Assembly (NCBI GenBank): GCA_008704415.1
Contig: VXIS01000116.1
Span: 59,984 to 123,983, forward strand
From: Sphaerosporella brunnea
Taxonomy: Eukaryota; Ascomycota; Pezizomycetes; Pezizales; Pyronemataceae
Length of the DNA: 64,000 bases
Direction of reading: 5' to 3'
Shown here: in pieces, positions 1-10,877 of the stretch
Layout: the number at the start of each line of letters is the position of its first letter
Numbering within the stretch: position 1 is the first letter of the stretch
Position numbers and translations under genes: made by a program
The notes under the pieces: model-generated
Database searches by the model: none
What the model was told of the DNA's origin: nothing
What the model saw: only the letters and a program-made list of their open reading frames with translations

Positions 1-1519
1 TGTAGAAGGAGTTCATGGCCCCCGGAATCTAACCTAGCTTTCAAAAGTATGTGGGCCCGTGGATCCCTCCGCTTTGGAAAGCGCCCATATTATCTACCTA
101 CCACACGAAATGCGAAAATCAGCTAGGCATAACGATCCGGATGTGCTGCTGAGCTTCTTGCATAAACTTCAGACATCAGTTGTCAGGTACCCGATGCAAG
201 CAGGTGTCTTAACCAGTTGAGCTTTTTGGTGCCTGGCTAAAGCCTAAACCAAGCCAAAAGTCTTCTTGCTCTCAAACATCACTGCAGTATTGACCGCGAG
301 ATAAACTAAAACAATGTCGAACGGAACCTGTTGGTGTGCACCTATGATCTGTCACCGCTCTTATCGGAAGTCCGACCTTAAAGCCGATGCACTCTAGCTT
401 TATTAGGACCATATAGCCAGCATGCTTAGGGAGTCCCTTGGACAGCTCGCAACCCGCACCGTTTCCGATCTCAAGCTCCAGATATACCAAGGATACTCAC
501 AGCAATCGCTGTCTACCAAGCGAGGCTTGGGGAAGCCTCAGACTTGCCGGGTACATTGCGAGGTATCTACCTAGCACACAGAGGGAAATTCTCCGCAGCT
601 TCTTTTTTCATCGTGATAGGCACCGGCTAGCCAGGAACCATTAGGTTCGGATGTACCAGCAACCTAAGCAACAGAGGCTGACAGCTTGCATGTCTGATAG
701 CATTGAGCTCATCGGCTACTTTACTGCTTTTGAAAAGAGGACCGAATACGGTGTGTTTTTGCTTACACTCGTACGATATCGATACAAATGCACATGAAGA
801 TCGTGATCTTTGATTTGCTGGGAAGTCTGTTAGTTTAACGATGCAACTGATGAAAAGGAGAAATCTTCTGTCTAAACTGAGTATACCAGGCCTGGTTGTG
901 TAGTGCAGACTGTACATCCTACATCGTGACATCGCCCGCGTGACTGTTGTAATATTTCCCCACATTACTTGATATTACTCTTTTCCCCAGACTTCAAGGA
1001 AGCGGGATCAAGGGTGTGCATACATGTATTATTCCTGCACCCCGCAAATTGCGGGGCAGGACTTACTTCGCTTGCATTATGCCGCTGGTATGTACATATA
1101 AGATGGCTCAGAATCTAACTTCCTCGGCGTCACAAGCGATACTTCTCTTTCTCCAGAATTCCTCCCTTTTGGTGCAGCCCATCTTACCACGCTCTGTTTA
1201 CCCCGAACTAGTTAAGTTATTATTCCCCACACCCAAGCCCCAGAGTATTTAGCCTACAGCACAAGGGTCCCTGCGTTGTGGATATCGATATCCACCTGAC
1301 TAACTGGCGGAACGGATACGGCACGAAACGCGACTCGGGGGTTGCTTGGTTTTGCCACGGACTTCCGCTGTATCTACGCACTGAAGCTGAAATCCGGTGG
1401 TTCATTTTCCATCTAATAGTAATAGGACATAAAATCCCACGGATAACAGTCCGAATAAGTTTTCTGGCAGGAACATCGTTGAAGGACGTAAAGGTACTTT
1501 GAACACTCTAAAGCACTGT
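1..1519. other. gene-poor left end
   Basis: No ORF here looks like a conserved protein. All are short, mutually overlapping and without a recognisable domain. A stretch near 195-237 resembles a tRNA D-arm on the minus strand but lacks a convincing T-arm. The window edge may cut off a gene further left. Confidence 0.5.
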
Positions 1520-1521
1520 TA

Positions 1522-1769
1522 CATTACTGTCGTTTGCATAAGTGTAGTCGTTTCCGCTTCTCAACAGCACTCGAGAAAAGTAGAGTCTGTGCACGCCGTT
1601 CCTTCCCATCTTGTCGTCTTGTGGTTGACCATACAATTCAGGCAAGGGGCGTTGCCTTAATTGTATATGGTCAACTACAAAACAGGCAACTCCGCGCCCG
1701 CAGACTCTATTTTTTCTCGAGTGCTGTTGAGAAGTGGAAACGACTACACTTATGCAAACGACAGTAATG
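1522..1769. mobile_element. foldback MITE with TA target duplication
   Basis: The two ends are inverted copies of each other. The left end CATTACTGTCGTTTGCATAA is matched by its reverse complement at the right end. The arms run about 68 bp (1522-1589) with one substitution and a one-base length difference. An inner inverted repeat (GTTGACCATA... / ...TATGGTCAAC) continues almost to the centre, so most of the 248 bp can fold into one hairpin. A TA dinucleotide sits on each side (1520-1521 and 1770-1771), as expected for Tc1/mariner-type insertion. There is no coding capacity, so it would depend on a transposase elsewhere. Assignment to the Tc1/mariner superfamily is inferred from the TA duplication only. 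Confidence 0.85.
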
Positions 1770-2271
1770 TATCTTGTACATTGAAGGCAGGGAACCTCCA
1801 AGTCTGCAACGATTGATGGGAGGTAACGGAGGGAACGGACCGATCGTTAATCGATTCTACAAACAGAAAGACCGAAGTACCAAACTGAAGGGACCACACG
1901 ACGTCAGGCAGCATGCATTCGCACCAGGAAAGTCCCAGTCGATGTGAAGAACCCACCTCGGGGAATGGCGGCACTTCCTTCAGGGGTCTTGTAGACTTCC
2001 ATACCCAAAAAATAAAAATCCTTAACACCATCTCGATCGTCTCACATAGGCCCGACAAGAATCCAGTGCGGCGCAATAGGCCGCGTGCGCTGTGCAAGGA
2101 TGACTTTGAGAATTGGCCCAGTCTTTTCTCTCGCCCTGATGATCGTGGGCTAGGCGGGCGGGAGCATTGACGGTTAGTAGTTTCTATAAGATCCTGGAGA
2201 TCACCGCTCAAGCTGAGGTCCCTTAGGCATTCCAGTTCAGTCGAACTTCTACCGGCAGCACAGTTCTCAGT

Positions 2272-4366
2272 ATGCTTGGACTCATCTTTCTTTCTCTCTT
2301 GCCATGTGCCTTTGCTGCGCCTCAGTCCATCGGCATCACTTTTGGCTCTGGTAGCGACAACCTACCCACTTTGACGCTTCCATATGCCACTTACAAGGCG
2401 TATTATTACGACGTTTCAGATGATGTGAGTAGCTGGAACGCTTCGACTGAGGACAATTCTGGTGTTGATGCTTGTGCCAGTACTACACATTCAAGAACAT
2501 CCGATTCGCTGCACCACCTGTAGGAGACTTGCGGTGGAAGAAGCCGGTGGACCCGCCGAAGCAATCAGGAGTACAAGACGGCAGCGTGGGGAATCAATGC
2601 CCACAGGCTTTACCGGAGAATCTCAGCTGTATGTTCATGGTTCATACTCTGTCATTCTTGGTTTTTTCCTAGAAGCCAAAACTTACCTATCAACGACAGT
2701 TGCTTACCCTCTTCTCTCCAATTTGGAGTCATGGAGTGAGGATTGCCTTTTCTTAGATATCCAGGTCCCTGGAAAGGCCATCAGAGGCGAGGTTAAGGAC
2801 CTCCCAGTCTTGTTCTGGATCTTTGGAGGCGGTTATGGTAAGTCCCGAGCTTAGCTTGCTATGAGTGGAGTTCCCTTTAATATTTGTGATAACGGCTAGG
2901 GCGCTAATGGGTAATTTCTAGTGCTTGGTAGCAAGAGCTTTTTCTTGTACGCCCACGACTAGCAGCGAATTACAACTTCCGAAATTGTTACTAACGGACA
3001 TGCAGGTACGACGGAAATCCATTGCTCAAGTCTGCTAGCAACAATCTGATCTACGTTGCCCCGAACTATCGTGTAAGTTCAGGCAGCCTACAAGTGGGAG
3101 TGAATTCTGATGATGGGCGTTCAGCTTGGTGCTTTCGGTTTTTTGGGCGGACCTACCGTCGAGTCCGAAGGTGTTCCCAACGTTGCGTTCTGGGACCAGA
3201 AAAAGGCTTTGCAATGGGTTCAAAGCTACATTGGCCTGCTTGGCGGTAACAAGAATGCTGTAACTGCAATGGGAGAGTCTGCGGGCGCTGGTAATACCCT
3301 ACTGTGATGTTACGGAAAGCACTTTCCACAGCTAACACTATGGCAGGATCTATCATGCACCACCTTGTTGGGAACCGCGGTACCAGCGACCCTCTATTCA
3401 AGCAAGCTATTATGCAGTCACCAGCTTTTGAGCCACTGTATGACCCCAGCTCGCTCGAGATCACGTATGAAGCATTCGAGAAGGCAGCTGGCTGTGCTGG
3501 TCAAGGTCTGGACTGTCTGCGAACCAAAACCACTTCCGAGCTTCAGAGCGCAAATCTAGCGGTCGTCGGAGACGCACAGTACGGAACTTTCGGATTCGGC
3601 CCAACGGTGGACAACCAATACATCTATGACCTGCCAAGCATCGAGATGAAGAACGGCAATTACTGGAAGGATGTCAGTGTGGTCGTCGGACACAATAGCA
3701 ACGAGGGTGCCATCTTTACCGACCCGACTAAGATCTTCAATAGTCAGGTCGATGCTCTTCTGAAAGCCAACTTCCCAGCGATGACGACCGCAACCACCAC
3801 CACAATCAAGTCTCTTTACCCCCCACCCAGTATCTTTGGTCCCTTCTTAACAAACTTTGAACGTCTGAGCCAGCTCATTGGTGACTGGGTCGTGAATTGC
3901 AATGTTCGCGCGATCGCCAAGGCATATTCTGGAAAAGTGTGGGCATATCAGTTTTCCGTCCCCCCGGGTGTCCATGCTTTTGACTTGATTTTCACCTTCT
4001 GGAGGTGTGTGCTCGGCCGTCCCCGGAGAACCCTTTAGACAAGCTGGTACTGACCTGTTCTGCGCCAGGACGGATCTCAACATCGGGAATATCTTCCAGT
4101 TTGACTTCCAATTCCCCTTCGTCACAGACAGGAACCTTGCAACGGGTTTCCAAAGTTATTTCACGTCTTTTGTCCGAGCAGGAAACCCCAACACGTACAG
4201 GGAGACCGACTCTCTTCCCAAAACCATCGACATGGTCCCAGCAACGGTTGGCACATACGTGAAGATGTTGAATGTGGGGTTGTTGTCATTCAGCACTATT
4301 GATGGTCCCGATACCAGACAGGATCGGTGTGACTTCTGGCAGAGTGGTGTTTGGACTGGCAGATAG
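2272..4366 (+). CDS. secreted type B carboxylesterase / lipase
   Basis: This is an alpha/beta-hydrolase of the carboxylesterase type B (cholinesterase/lipase) family, expected to hydrolyse esters outside the cell. Eight exons join in frame: 2272-2424, 2481-2628, 2700-2837, 2922-2946, 3006-3072, 3125-3290, 3347-4004 and 4069-4366, giving 550 residues. The N-terminus MLGLIFLSLLPCAFA is a signal peptide. Conserved blocks follow in order: YTFKNIRFAAPPVGDLRW, SEDCLFLDI, an oxyanion-hole loop WIFGGGY, the nucleophile elbow GESAGAG, the acid motif SNEGAIF and the histidine motif PGVHAFDL. The Ser, Glu and His of the triad are therefore all present. The usual HG after the catalytic His is HA here. 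Exon 4 is only 25 nt, but its join restores the family sequence, with a TTACTAAC branch site before the next exon. The substrate cannot be told from sequence. Confidence 0.93.
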
Positions 4367-4909
4367 GCCTTTCACCATCGTTGACTTTGAGGACATGTAC
4401 CCTGGCGGCAACCCGCACAGTGGGGCCTTGTAAATAAGGCTGTCTATTCATGAAGCAAATCTCTGCGCTGTACTCAGCTTGATGATATCTCAGATGGGTT
4501 GGCATGGGCTTCAGTTTCGGGGGGGGGCAGCAAAGCATTCATCACAATTTCTCACTTGGAAACGCATTCTCATTAGTAAGCACTTAGATCAGCACTTGAG
4601 GTCGCGTACTAGTTTGGTACAGTACTTACTAAGTACTTAGTAATTACCCAAGATGCGATGCGCTTTAAAGGCAGACCTTCGCTGAACGGGGTAACCCGGT
4701 TTTGTTTTGCGGGCAATTTTCACTGAATCTCACTCGCACATCGCTTGCAGGCTGCAGGGTAACCCCCTTACGCGAAGGTCTACCATTGCGAGAGACATTC
4801 TTCGCTAGGATGGACTGGGTGTCTCAGATTGCATCTCAATTGATGTATATCTACTTGTAGAGTACAGGTATGCATAGCGGTGGGGACAAGTGAGTGCGTA
4901 TGTTAGTAC
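4367..4909. other. intergenic, holds a short inverted repeat
   Basis: No gene was found. The stretch contains a run of AGTACTTA-like words around 4570-4645 and the inverted repeat at 4671-4783. It lies between the carboxylesterase end and the MITE upstream of the TM9 gene. Confidence 0.5.
4671..4783. repeat. imperfect inverted repeat, possible small MITE or solo hairpin
   Basis: The arms 4671-4697 and 4757-4783 match as reverse complements at 22 of 27 positions. The core GACCTTCGC and the GGTAACCC-like inner end are the best conserved parts. About 59 bp separate the arms. No clear target-site duplication was found, so this may be an old element or a chance hairpin. Confidence 0.45.
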
Positions 4910-5267
4910 TTATCCCGGTAATAAGGCAATTTCGCAGACGCCGAAGTATTACTGACACGTACCGTTCCGCCCGTTCAGCGGGCAGTGAAGCTGTGTGAGA
5001 GGCGGTCGGAAGCGACGTGACAGTGCTCGACCAGTGGTGGTCAGTAAAACCTTAAACAGAGCGGGGAGATGGAGACCGCGGCGACAGCCTGAGCTCGCTC
5101 TTCCCCGTCTCCACCTTGTCTCCAGCATTGACGTCTTTTTGACTTTTCACGTCGCGTCTTCGCACTCCAGCTCACACCGAAACACTTCCCATCCAGCTTC
5201 ACAGCCCGCTGAACGGTACGTGTCAGTGTCCTCCGGCGCCTGTGAAATTGCCTTGTTACCGGGATAA
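4910..5267. mobile_element. MITE with long imperfect TIRs and 3-bp TAC duplication
   Basis: The termini are inverted: TTATCCCGGTAA at 4910-4921 and TTACCGGGATAA at 5256-5267. The arms continue to about 4982 and back to about 5205 with several mismatches and one insertion of about 7 bp, sharing the blocks AAGGCAATTTC, ACTGACACGTACCGTT and GTTCAGCGGG. TAC flanks both ends (4907-4909 and 5268-5270), a plausible 3-bp target duplication. There is no transposase ORF. The right end lies only 180 bp upstream of the TM9 start codon, so the element probably sits in that gene's promoter or 5' leader. The superfamily is uncertain; 3-bp duplications occur in PIF/Harbinger and CACTA-like groups. Confidence 0.8.
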
Positions 5268-5446
5268 TACGGTATTCGGGGGGCTTTGGGTTAGGTGTGT
5301 CAAAAGGTTGGCATGGATCAGAGCCGCCACGAGGCGATTTAGATACCAGTTGAAGCTTTACTCTATCCACACAAACACATCTACAACTCACAGAAACCTC
5401 CATCACTCAATTCTCGGCCTCACCGAAAGCGCGACGACGTTTCGTC

Positions 5447-7674
5447 ATGAGGTTGTCCAGTGCTCTTCTGCTGCTGTCGGCCACTTTGGCGCCCGTTTGT
5501 TCGGGCTTCTACATTCCCGGTGAGCAATCAACCTCCTCCCTATCTTGCGCGCGCTCAGGAAAGTGCGACTGCTTGCGACTGCGCTCCGTTGAGAGTGGGT
5601 CCAAGAACTTCAGCTGAACACTTGCCTTCTATAGGTTGGTCTGTTCGCTCTTATAAGGACGGAGATGCACTGGCACTCTCCACGAATAAGATCACGTCCC
5701 CGACGACACAGCTGCCCTTCGCCTACGCAGAGCTGCCATTCGTTTGCCCGGTGAAGAAAGATGGCTTCGGTTCCAAGTTCGGTTCCAGAACAATTGGACT
5801 TAATCTCGGAGAAGTTTTGAGAGGCGACCGGATCACAATCAGTGATTATCAATTGATCATGGGACGCGATGAGCCATGCAGGTATCTCGGTGACCGCGAA
5901 GTTAACAATCGCGGTGTGGATCGGGCGATTCAACTTGTAAAGGAAGGATACATTGTTGAATGGTGTGTTCCTCGTTCTTGGAAGATATCATAGAGCGAAA
6001 AGTTGACAAAATTCCAGGATCGTGGACAACCTTCCCGGTGCGACATCCTTTGTGACCGTTGACAAGTCGAGAAAGTACTATGCTGCTGGTTTTAAGCTGG
6101 GTTATGTCCAAGAAGATGTGGGTGCCCTGTCCCACACTAAAGCAACACTAGCCCTGACAGCTGGACCAGAAAGCGTATCTGAACAACCATGTCACCTTGG
6201 TCCTTCGCTGGCGAAATCAGCCCGAACACAACGACCGCAAGGTCATCGTTGGGTTTGAAGTCTACCCGAAATCTGTTTCTGGCCCAAAGGGTCAATGCGC
6301 GGACAGTCTGGAAAGTCAAAAGCCTTTTGAATTGCGTTCTTTGGGAGGCGACGAGACCGTGACTATTCCGTACACCTACTCTGTTTACTGGAAAGAGGAC
6401 AACTCGATCGAATGGGCTAACAGATGGGACCTTTACTTCGTAAACGATGAGGAGTCGGTGCACATTCACTGGCTGGCCATTGTCAATTCGGTGGTCATTG
6501 CTATGTTACTCACCATAGTTGTTGCTATTGTCATGCTGCGCACTCTCTCCCGCGATATTCAAAAGTACAATGAGGCCGGCCCGTCAAGCGACCCTGAAGC
6601 AAGAAAGAAAGCCGCACAAGAGGCCGCAGACGAAGATGAGGCTCTTGAGGACGTTACCGGCTGGAAGCTAGTTCACGGTGACGTTTTCCGCCCACCTAAC
6701 ATGGGCGGGCTTTTTGCGCCTGTTATCGGTAGTGGAGTTCAGCTTGCGTTAGTGGTTGTTGCCCTCATCGTTCTTTCCGCGACAGGAGTTTTGAATCCCA
6801 GCTACCGGGGTGGCTTCATCTCGTTCGGACTTTTCCTCTTCGTCTTCGGTGGTGTCTTCTCTGGATACTTTTCGACTCGCGTATACAAGACCTTCAAGGG
6901 CGAAAACTGGAAGAAGAACGCATTGATGACCGCCTTGATCTTCCCTGGATTTTTGTTTTCGTCGATCTTCGTTCTCAATCTTTTCGTCTGGGCGCAAGCG
7001 TCGTCCACGGCAATTCCTTTCAGCACTCTGCTCGCGCTCTTGTTCATGTGGCTCTGCATCGCTCTGCCTCTGGTCTTCGTCGGCTCATACTTCGGCTTCA
7101 AGCGTGATCCTTGGGAGCACCCCACCCGCACGACGATGATTGCCCGCCAGATGCCCGTGCAACCCTGGTACCTGAGGCCGATTCCGTCCGTTCTGCTTGG
7201 TGGATTGATTCCTTTCGCGGTGATTTTCATTGAGCTTCTCTTCGTCTTCAAGTCCCTCTGGCAGGACAAGTCCACCTATTACTACATGTTTGGGTTCCTG
7301 GGATTGATCGCCGGGGTGCTGATTCTAACGGTTATGGAAATCTCGATCATTACAACTTACTTTATGTTGTGTGCCGAGAACTGGCAGTGGTGGTGGAGAA
7401 GTTTCCTTGTAGGCGCTGGCAGTGCTTTCTGGGTGTTCCTCTACTCGGGATGGTACTACTGGACCCGGCTTGCGGTTCATGGCTGGGTCAGCGGATTGCT
7501 CTTCTTTGCATACAGCGCGCTAGCATGCTGTGTCTATGGTGTTCTTGTCGGAACTATGGGCTTTTTGGCAAGTTATGCCTTCGTGAGGAAGATTTACGGG
7601 TTTGTTCCCTTCCCCCTCGACTATATGCGAGGATGTTGACTGATGGCTCCTTCAGTGCGATCAAGGCGGATTGA
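5447..7674 (+). CDS. TM9 superfamily (EMP70/TMN) protein
   Basis: This is a nonaspanin (transmembrane 9 superfamily), a Golgi/endosomal membrane protein family involved in sorting of membrane cargo. Five exons (5447-5519, 5635-5962, 6018-6117, 6170-7599, 7656-7674) give 649 residues. A signal peptide (MRLSSALLLLSATLAPVCSG) is followed by the FYIPG motif typical of mature family members. A luminal domain of roughly 230 residues leads to the first membrane span (VVIAMLLTIVVAIVMLR), the WKLVHGDVFRPP motif and eight further hydrophobic segments. The first reading frame appears to end at 7639. However, a GTTTGT donor at 7600 and the TTCAG acceptor at 7655 join a 19-nt last exon that gives a terminus KIYGAIKAD. 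The KxD ending is the conserved COPI/COPII sorting tail of the family, which decides the gene end. A MITE lies just upstream. Confidence 0.95.
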
Positions 7675-8004
7675 GCTTGGTGATGGGTAACCTCAATCGG
7701 AGGTTGTGATTGTGTACTAAAATCAGATGTCTCAAAAAACGAGTGGCTGGCATCGCGGTTCCTTTACCTTGTACAATGTTTGTTCTGGCCTATTTACCTC
7801 TTTTTTTTCCAGGTTAAGAACGTATTTTGGATATTAGAATTGCTAGGTTTGGCACGGAAGGCGCGCAGGCGTGAAGTGATTTGTTTTTATGGAAATGGGC
7901 CGAATGGATTTATGCCTACACGAATCACTTGGACCTTGAAGCTCATGATCAAGCGCCTGCTTGACTTGACTGCACCAGATTCAACTTGATTGGTTGGGGT
8001 TTCA
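7675..8004. other. intergenic between convergent genes
   Basis: This is a short AT-richer spacer between the 3' ends of the TM9 gene (plus) and the small unknown gene (minus). It holds a run of nine T at 7801-7809. No gene was seen. Confidence 0.5.
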
Positions 8005-8391
8005 TTAGATACACAGACTGTCACCCCAACCGTGCCTCTTCCTGTATACATACTCCCCTGTGAACACCTTTCCTTCGTGCCACTCCATATTCTTCAATCG
8101 CTGCTGCTTTTCTGCCCACCGCAACGCTTCTATCCGCCTTACCTCCTTCGCCGTAAGCTCTTTCTTGTTGTCGGTGAGCTTGATACCGGCGGCTTTGGCG
8201 TAGTCGGGAAGCCACACGAATTCGTATTCCCCATCCGAGTCGTCGGCGTAAGGGTGAATAGGCGTGGTGTTCTTGTTCTGGGCATGGGAAGTCGGCGTTT
8301 GGGCTTGCTCTCCAGGGCCCCTCGCCCGCTTGGATGCCTTCTGGCCGGGCCGCTGGAACTTCTTGGAGCGGAGGAAGCTGAACATAGGCAT
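8005..8391 (-). CDS. uncharacterised small charged protein
   Basis: This intronless ORF encodes 128 residues starting MPMFSFLRSKKF. The first third is basic and disordered. The rest is compact, with YEFVWLPDYAKAAG, an acidic/basic helix (AKEVRRIEALRWAEKQQRL) and a C-terminal segment EGKVFTGEYVYRKRHGWG. The codon pattern looks coding and the segment YEFVWLPDY looks like an ordered, conserved patch. I do not recognise a family. It faces the TM9 gene tail to tail. A short exon beyond the stop or upstream cannot be excluded. Confidence 0.6.
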   Translation of the reverse strand: MPMFSFLRSKKFQRPGQKASKRARGPGEQAQTPTSHAQNKNTTPIHPYADDSDGEYEFVWLPDYAKAAGIKLTDNKKELTAKEVRRIEALRWAEKQQRLKNMEWHEGKVFTGEYVYRKRHGWGDSLCI

Positions 8392-9189
8392 TTTCGAAGG
8401 AGATTTTGGGCGGTTGGAAAATCGTAAGTGCTCGTGAAGGTCTCGGGGAGGGCGCTTTGCTTGGTCGTAACGTTGTCGCGGCGGGAGAGAAGGAGGGGGT
8501 GATGGCTGCGGTGTCGAAACAAACCCAAAGGACGAATCTGGGGTAGACTTATAACTTTACTCCGGCCGGACAGCCTTTGGCCTGTGCGAATGGATAGAGT
8601 TGTGATTTCATGATTGCAATCACGATACCCCCACCCATGAGGAGAGACCGCAGCCTTGCACAGAGCCATCTCTGGGTCGTGATGAAGGGGGAATGCTCAG
8701 TGCTTAAGGCCTTCACATAGCGGCTAACTTCGTGCAAGGAGCACCATTCACCACTTGAAGCCGAAGTTGCTAACGCTGGGCCCCCACAAGGTTTGTCGAT
8801 ATCGCTTAACCATGCCGGTGGGTCTCGGTGACGGTAATGACGACGACGTTTCTACGACATGTCGAGGAGCCCCCATGCTTTTTTTCACTCTCTGGACGTG
8901 CACCCACCCGACCTCACGATAATAATTGGTGGTCCCGGTGGATGTAAGGAAGCTTCTCGTCCGTAAACGCCGAGGTTTAAACACATGATTAACCAGAAAC
9001 TTCGGAAAAACTTGGTGGGAAAAAAAATGTTTTTAATAATTTGCTCGGAAAAAGTGGCAGACAAAACAGCAAACAGGAAGCGGGCAATAGAGAAAAAAAA
9101 AAAAAAAAACCAGAGCTAAACCAGTGAAATCCTCTTCTGTGCCAGACTTTTGGCAGACGACCTGTCAACAGATCTGATCAACGTTGATA
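8392..9189. other. intergenic, probable promoter of the minus-strand small gene
   Basis: No credible ORF is present. The segment contains a run of about 18 A at 9092-9109. It is the upstream region of the small gene ending at 8005 and the downstream region of the Cys-containing ORF at 9190. Confidence 0.5.
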
Positions 9190-9372
9190 TCAAAACTTCT
9201 GACCCCCTTGGCTGTCTCTATTCGGAGGGCTTAAGGCCTCTCTGCACTTCTGACAGACATGCCATTCCATGAGGCCATCGGGGTTTTTTAGGTTCCTGGT
9301 GAATCCGCAGCCGCAACCACTGCTAAAGCTGGTGTAAAGCAGCGCAGGCTTTTTTCCATCGGGTGGGGCCAT
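9190..9372 (-). CDS. possible small zinc-ribbon-like protein
   Basis: This short ORF of 60 codons starts MAPPDGKKPALLYTSF and contains CGCG followed about 22 residues later by CQKC, a spacing compatible with a small zinc-binding knuckle. No family is recognised. It could be a complete microprotein, one exon of a longer gene, or a chance ORF. The Cys pairs and the natural-looking residue mix are the only support. Confidence 0.3.
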   Translation of the reverse strand: MAPPDGKKPALLYTSFSSGCGCGFTRNLKNPDGLMEWHVCQKCREALSPPNRDSQGGQKF

Positions 9373-9796
9373 TGTGCTGTCGTCGGTGTTGACAGAGGCC
9401 TAGATTCTCTGCTGCTTGTTATGCTTGCAATATCGATGTGTTGCTGGAAGGAAGAAAAACGTTTCGCCGAGTGGTATTTATCAGATGTACCACTCTTAGA
9501 AGTGACCATGGAAGTGTTAAACTTACTGTGTAGACTACAAAATAATCTTGAAAGACCGAGCCACGTGACTGGCCGAGTGATGACAAAGATGGCACAAGCG
9601 GCTGAACAAACGCAAGCCCCAGAGCCTCACGATGCATTCCAAACCCGCCAAACCCCAAAGAGAAAGGAACTCGCTCGGGTGGTCTGTGCCAACAACGAAC
9701 AGCAAAAAGAAAAGGGGCGGCTGAAATAAACATGGGAAACCGACAGTCATCTGTATCTCCCCCCTCTTATATTTTTTATATGCAAGCCGATCGCAG
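9373..9796. other. spacer between divergent ORFs, promoter of the RRT8-like gene
   Basis: No gene was recognised. A pyrimidine tract followed by TATATTTTTTATATGC lies about 15-30 bp before the ATG at 9797 and could be a core promoter or transcription start region. A CACGTG hexamer occurs near 9562. Confidence 0.4.
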
Positions 9797-10877
9797 ATGT
9801 CTGAACTTCCTCCCGAACACGCGCAGCCGTTACTGGATCCCCTCATCGCGAAGCCCCCGCCTACCCCACAGCCAACTAAGGGCCTTCCAAACCGCTCCTT
9901 CGTCTATCCGATCCAGGGTATTACGCACCTAATCGCCCACCGATCGCTCCATCCTTCGCTCTACTCTCGAGTCGTGCCGCTATGCCTGCTGTCGGTGTTC
10001 ATCGTGGGATTCATGTTTGCGTTCCTGTGGCTGCCTCACGTCTTCGTGCTCACTCTGTTCCATGAACCGTTTCCGAAGAGCGCGGCAGCAACCATGATAT
10101 TGACGGAGTCGGCCACTGTGGTGGCGATCGCGGCGGAAGCCTTCTTCACCGAGAAGCAGGTCGTAGATATTTTTGACCTAGTGCTGCTCTCGGGCACGAA
10201 GCGCACCAGCGGTCTCAACAGGCGCGCTGAGGCCATGATCAGGGTGACGCGCGATCTAGTAATCGACGAAGACGGTAACCGAAAGCTAGGAGAGCATCGT
10301 GTCTCTCCGTACGTTAAGTTCAGGGACAGCCTGAGGATGGGTCTCTACTTCATCCTTGAGCTACCACTGTGCCTTATCCCCGTCTTCGGCACAGCCGTGT
10401 TTCTTTGCCTCCAAGGTGCGTTTGGTTTGTTTGTTTGGTTTGTTTGGTTGGTTGGTTGGTTGCACGTCGCGTCGCGTGCCGACGTGAAGCCTTCGCTCAC
10501 GATTTTGACCGAGTAAAGGCTACCACATCGGCCCGATGTGCCACTACCGCTACTTCCAGCTGCTGGGCTGGGACAAGCGGACTAGGCGGAAATTTATTCG
10601 GCGCAACCGATTCCGCTATTTCTTGTTCGGCACCGTGCATATGTGTCTGCAGCTTGTCCCTATCGCGAGCATCTTCTTTTTATTCTCCACGGGCACGGGT
10701 GCAGCGCTATGGGCGGTCGATTTTGAAAAGAGGCTTTGGACAGATCAGGGAGCCCGCCGATGGGAAGACGAAGAGATGGCGACGGAAGTCGTGGCTGGGA
10801 TTCCGCCGCCAAAATTCGGTGTCACTGGCCCTGGTGGGGGGCCGAAGAGTTGGTTGACCTTTTGGCGGAAGAATTAA
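9797..10877 (+). CDS. RRT8/LDS-like multi-pass membrane protein (EI24-type)
   Basis: Two exons, 9797-10415 and 10519-10877, give 325 residues. After a Pro-rich N-terminus, the protein has hydrophobic segments at VVPLCLLSVFIVGFMFAFLW, at the FILELPLCLIPVFGTAVFLCLQG block and near LFGTVHMCLQLVPIASIFFLF. It also carries the GYHIGPMCHYRYFQLLGWD stretch typical of the fungal Rrt8/Lds1/Lds2 group. In yeast these proteins sit on lipid droplets and the forming spore wall and help dityrosine-layer assembly. The fungal relatives in moulds are usually annotated as outer spore wall protein RRT8. The intron is rich in TTTGG/TTGG repeats. The join restores CLQ-GYHIGP. The role in this organism is inferred from the family. 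Confidence 0.8.

Noticed and set aside
195..237. tRNA-like D-arm on the minus strand (AGCTCAACTGGTTAAGACACC) with partly pairing ends further on
   Set aside because: No acceptable T-arm or B-box at the right distance, and the acceptor pairing needs a mismatch and odd spacing. It may be a chance match or a very old SINE scrap.
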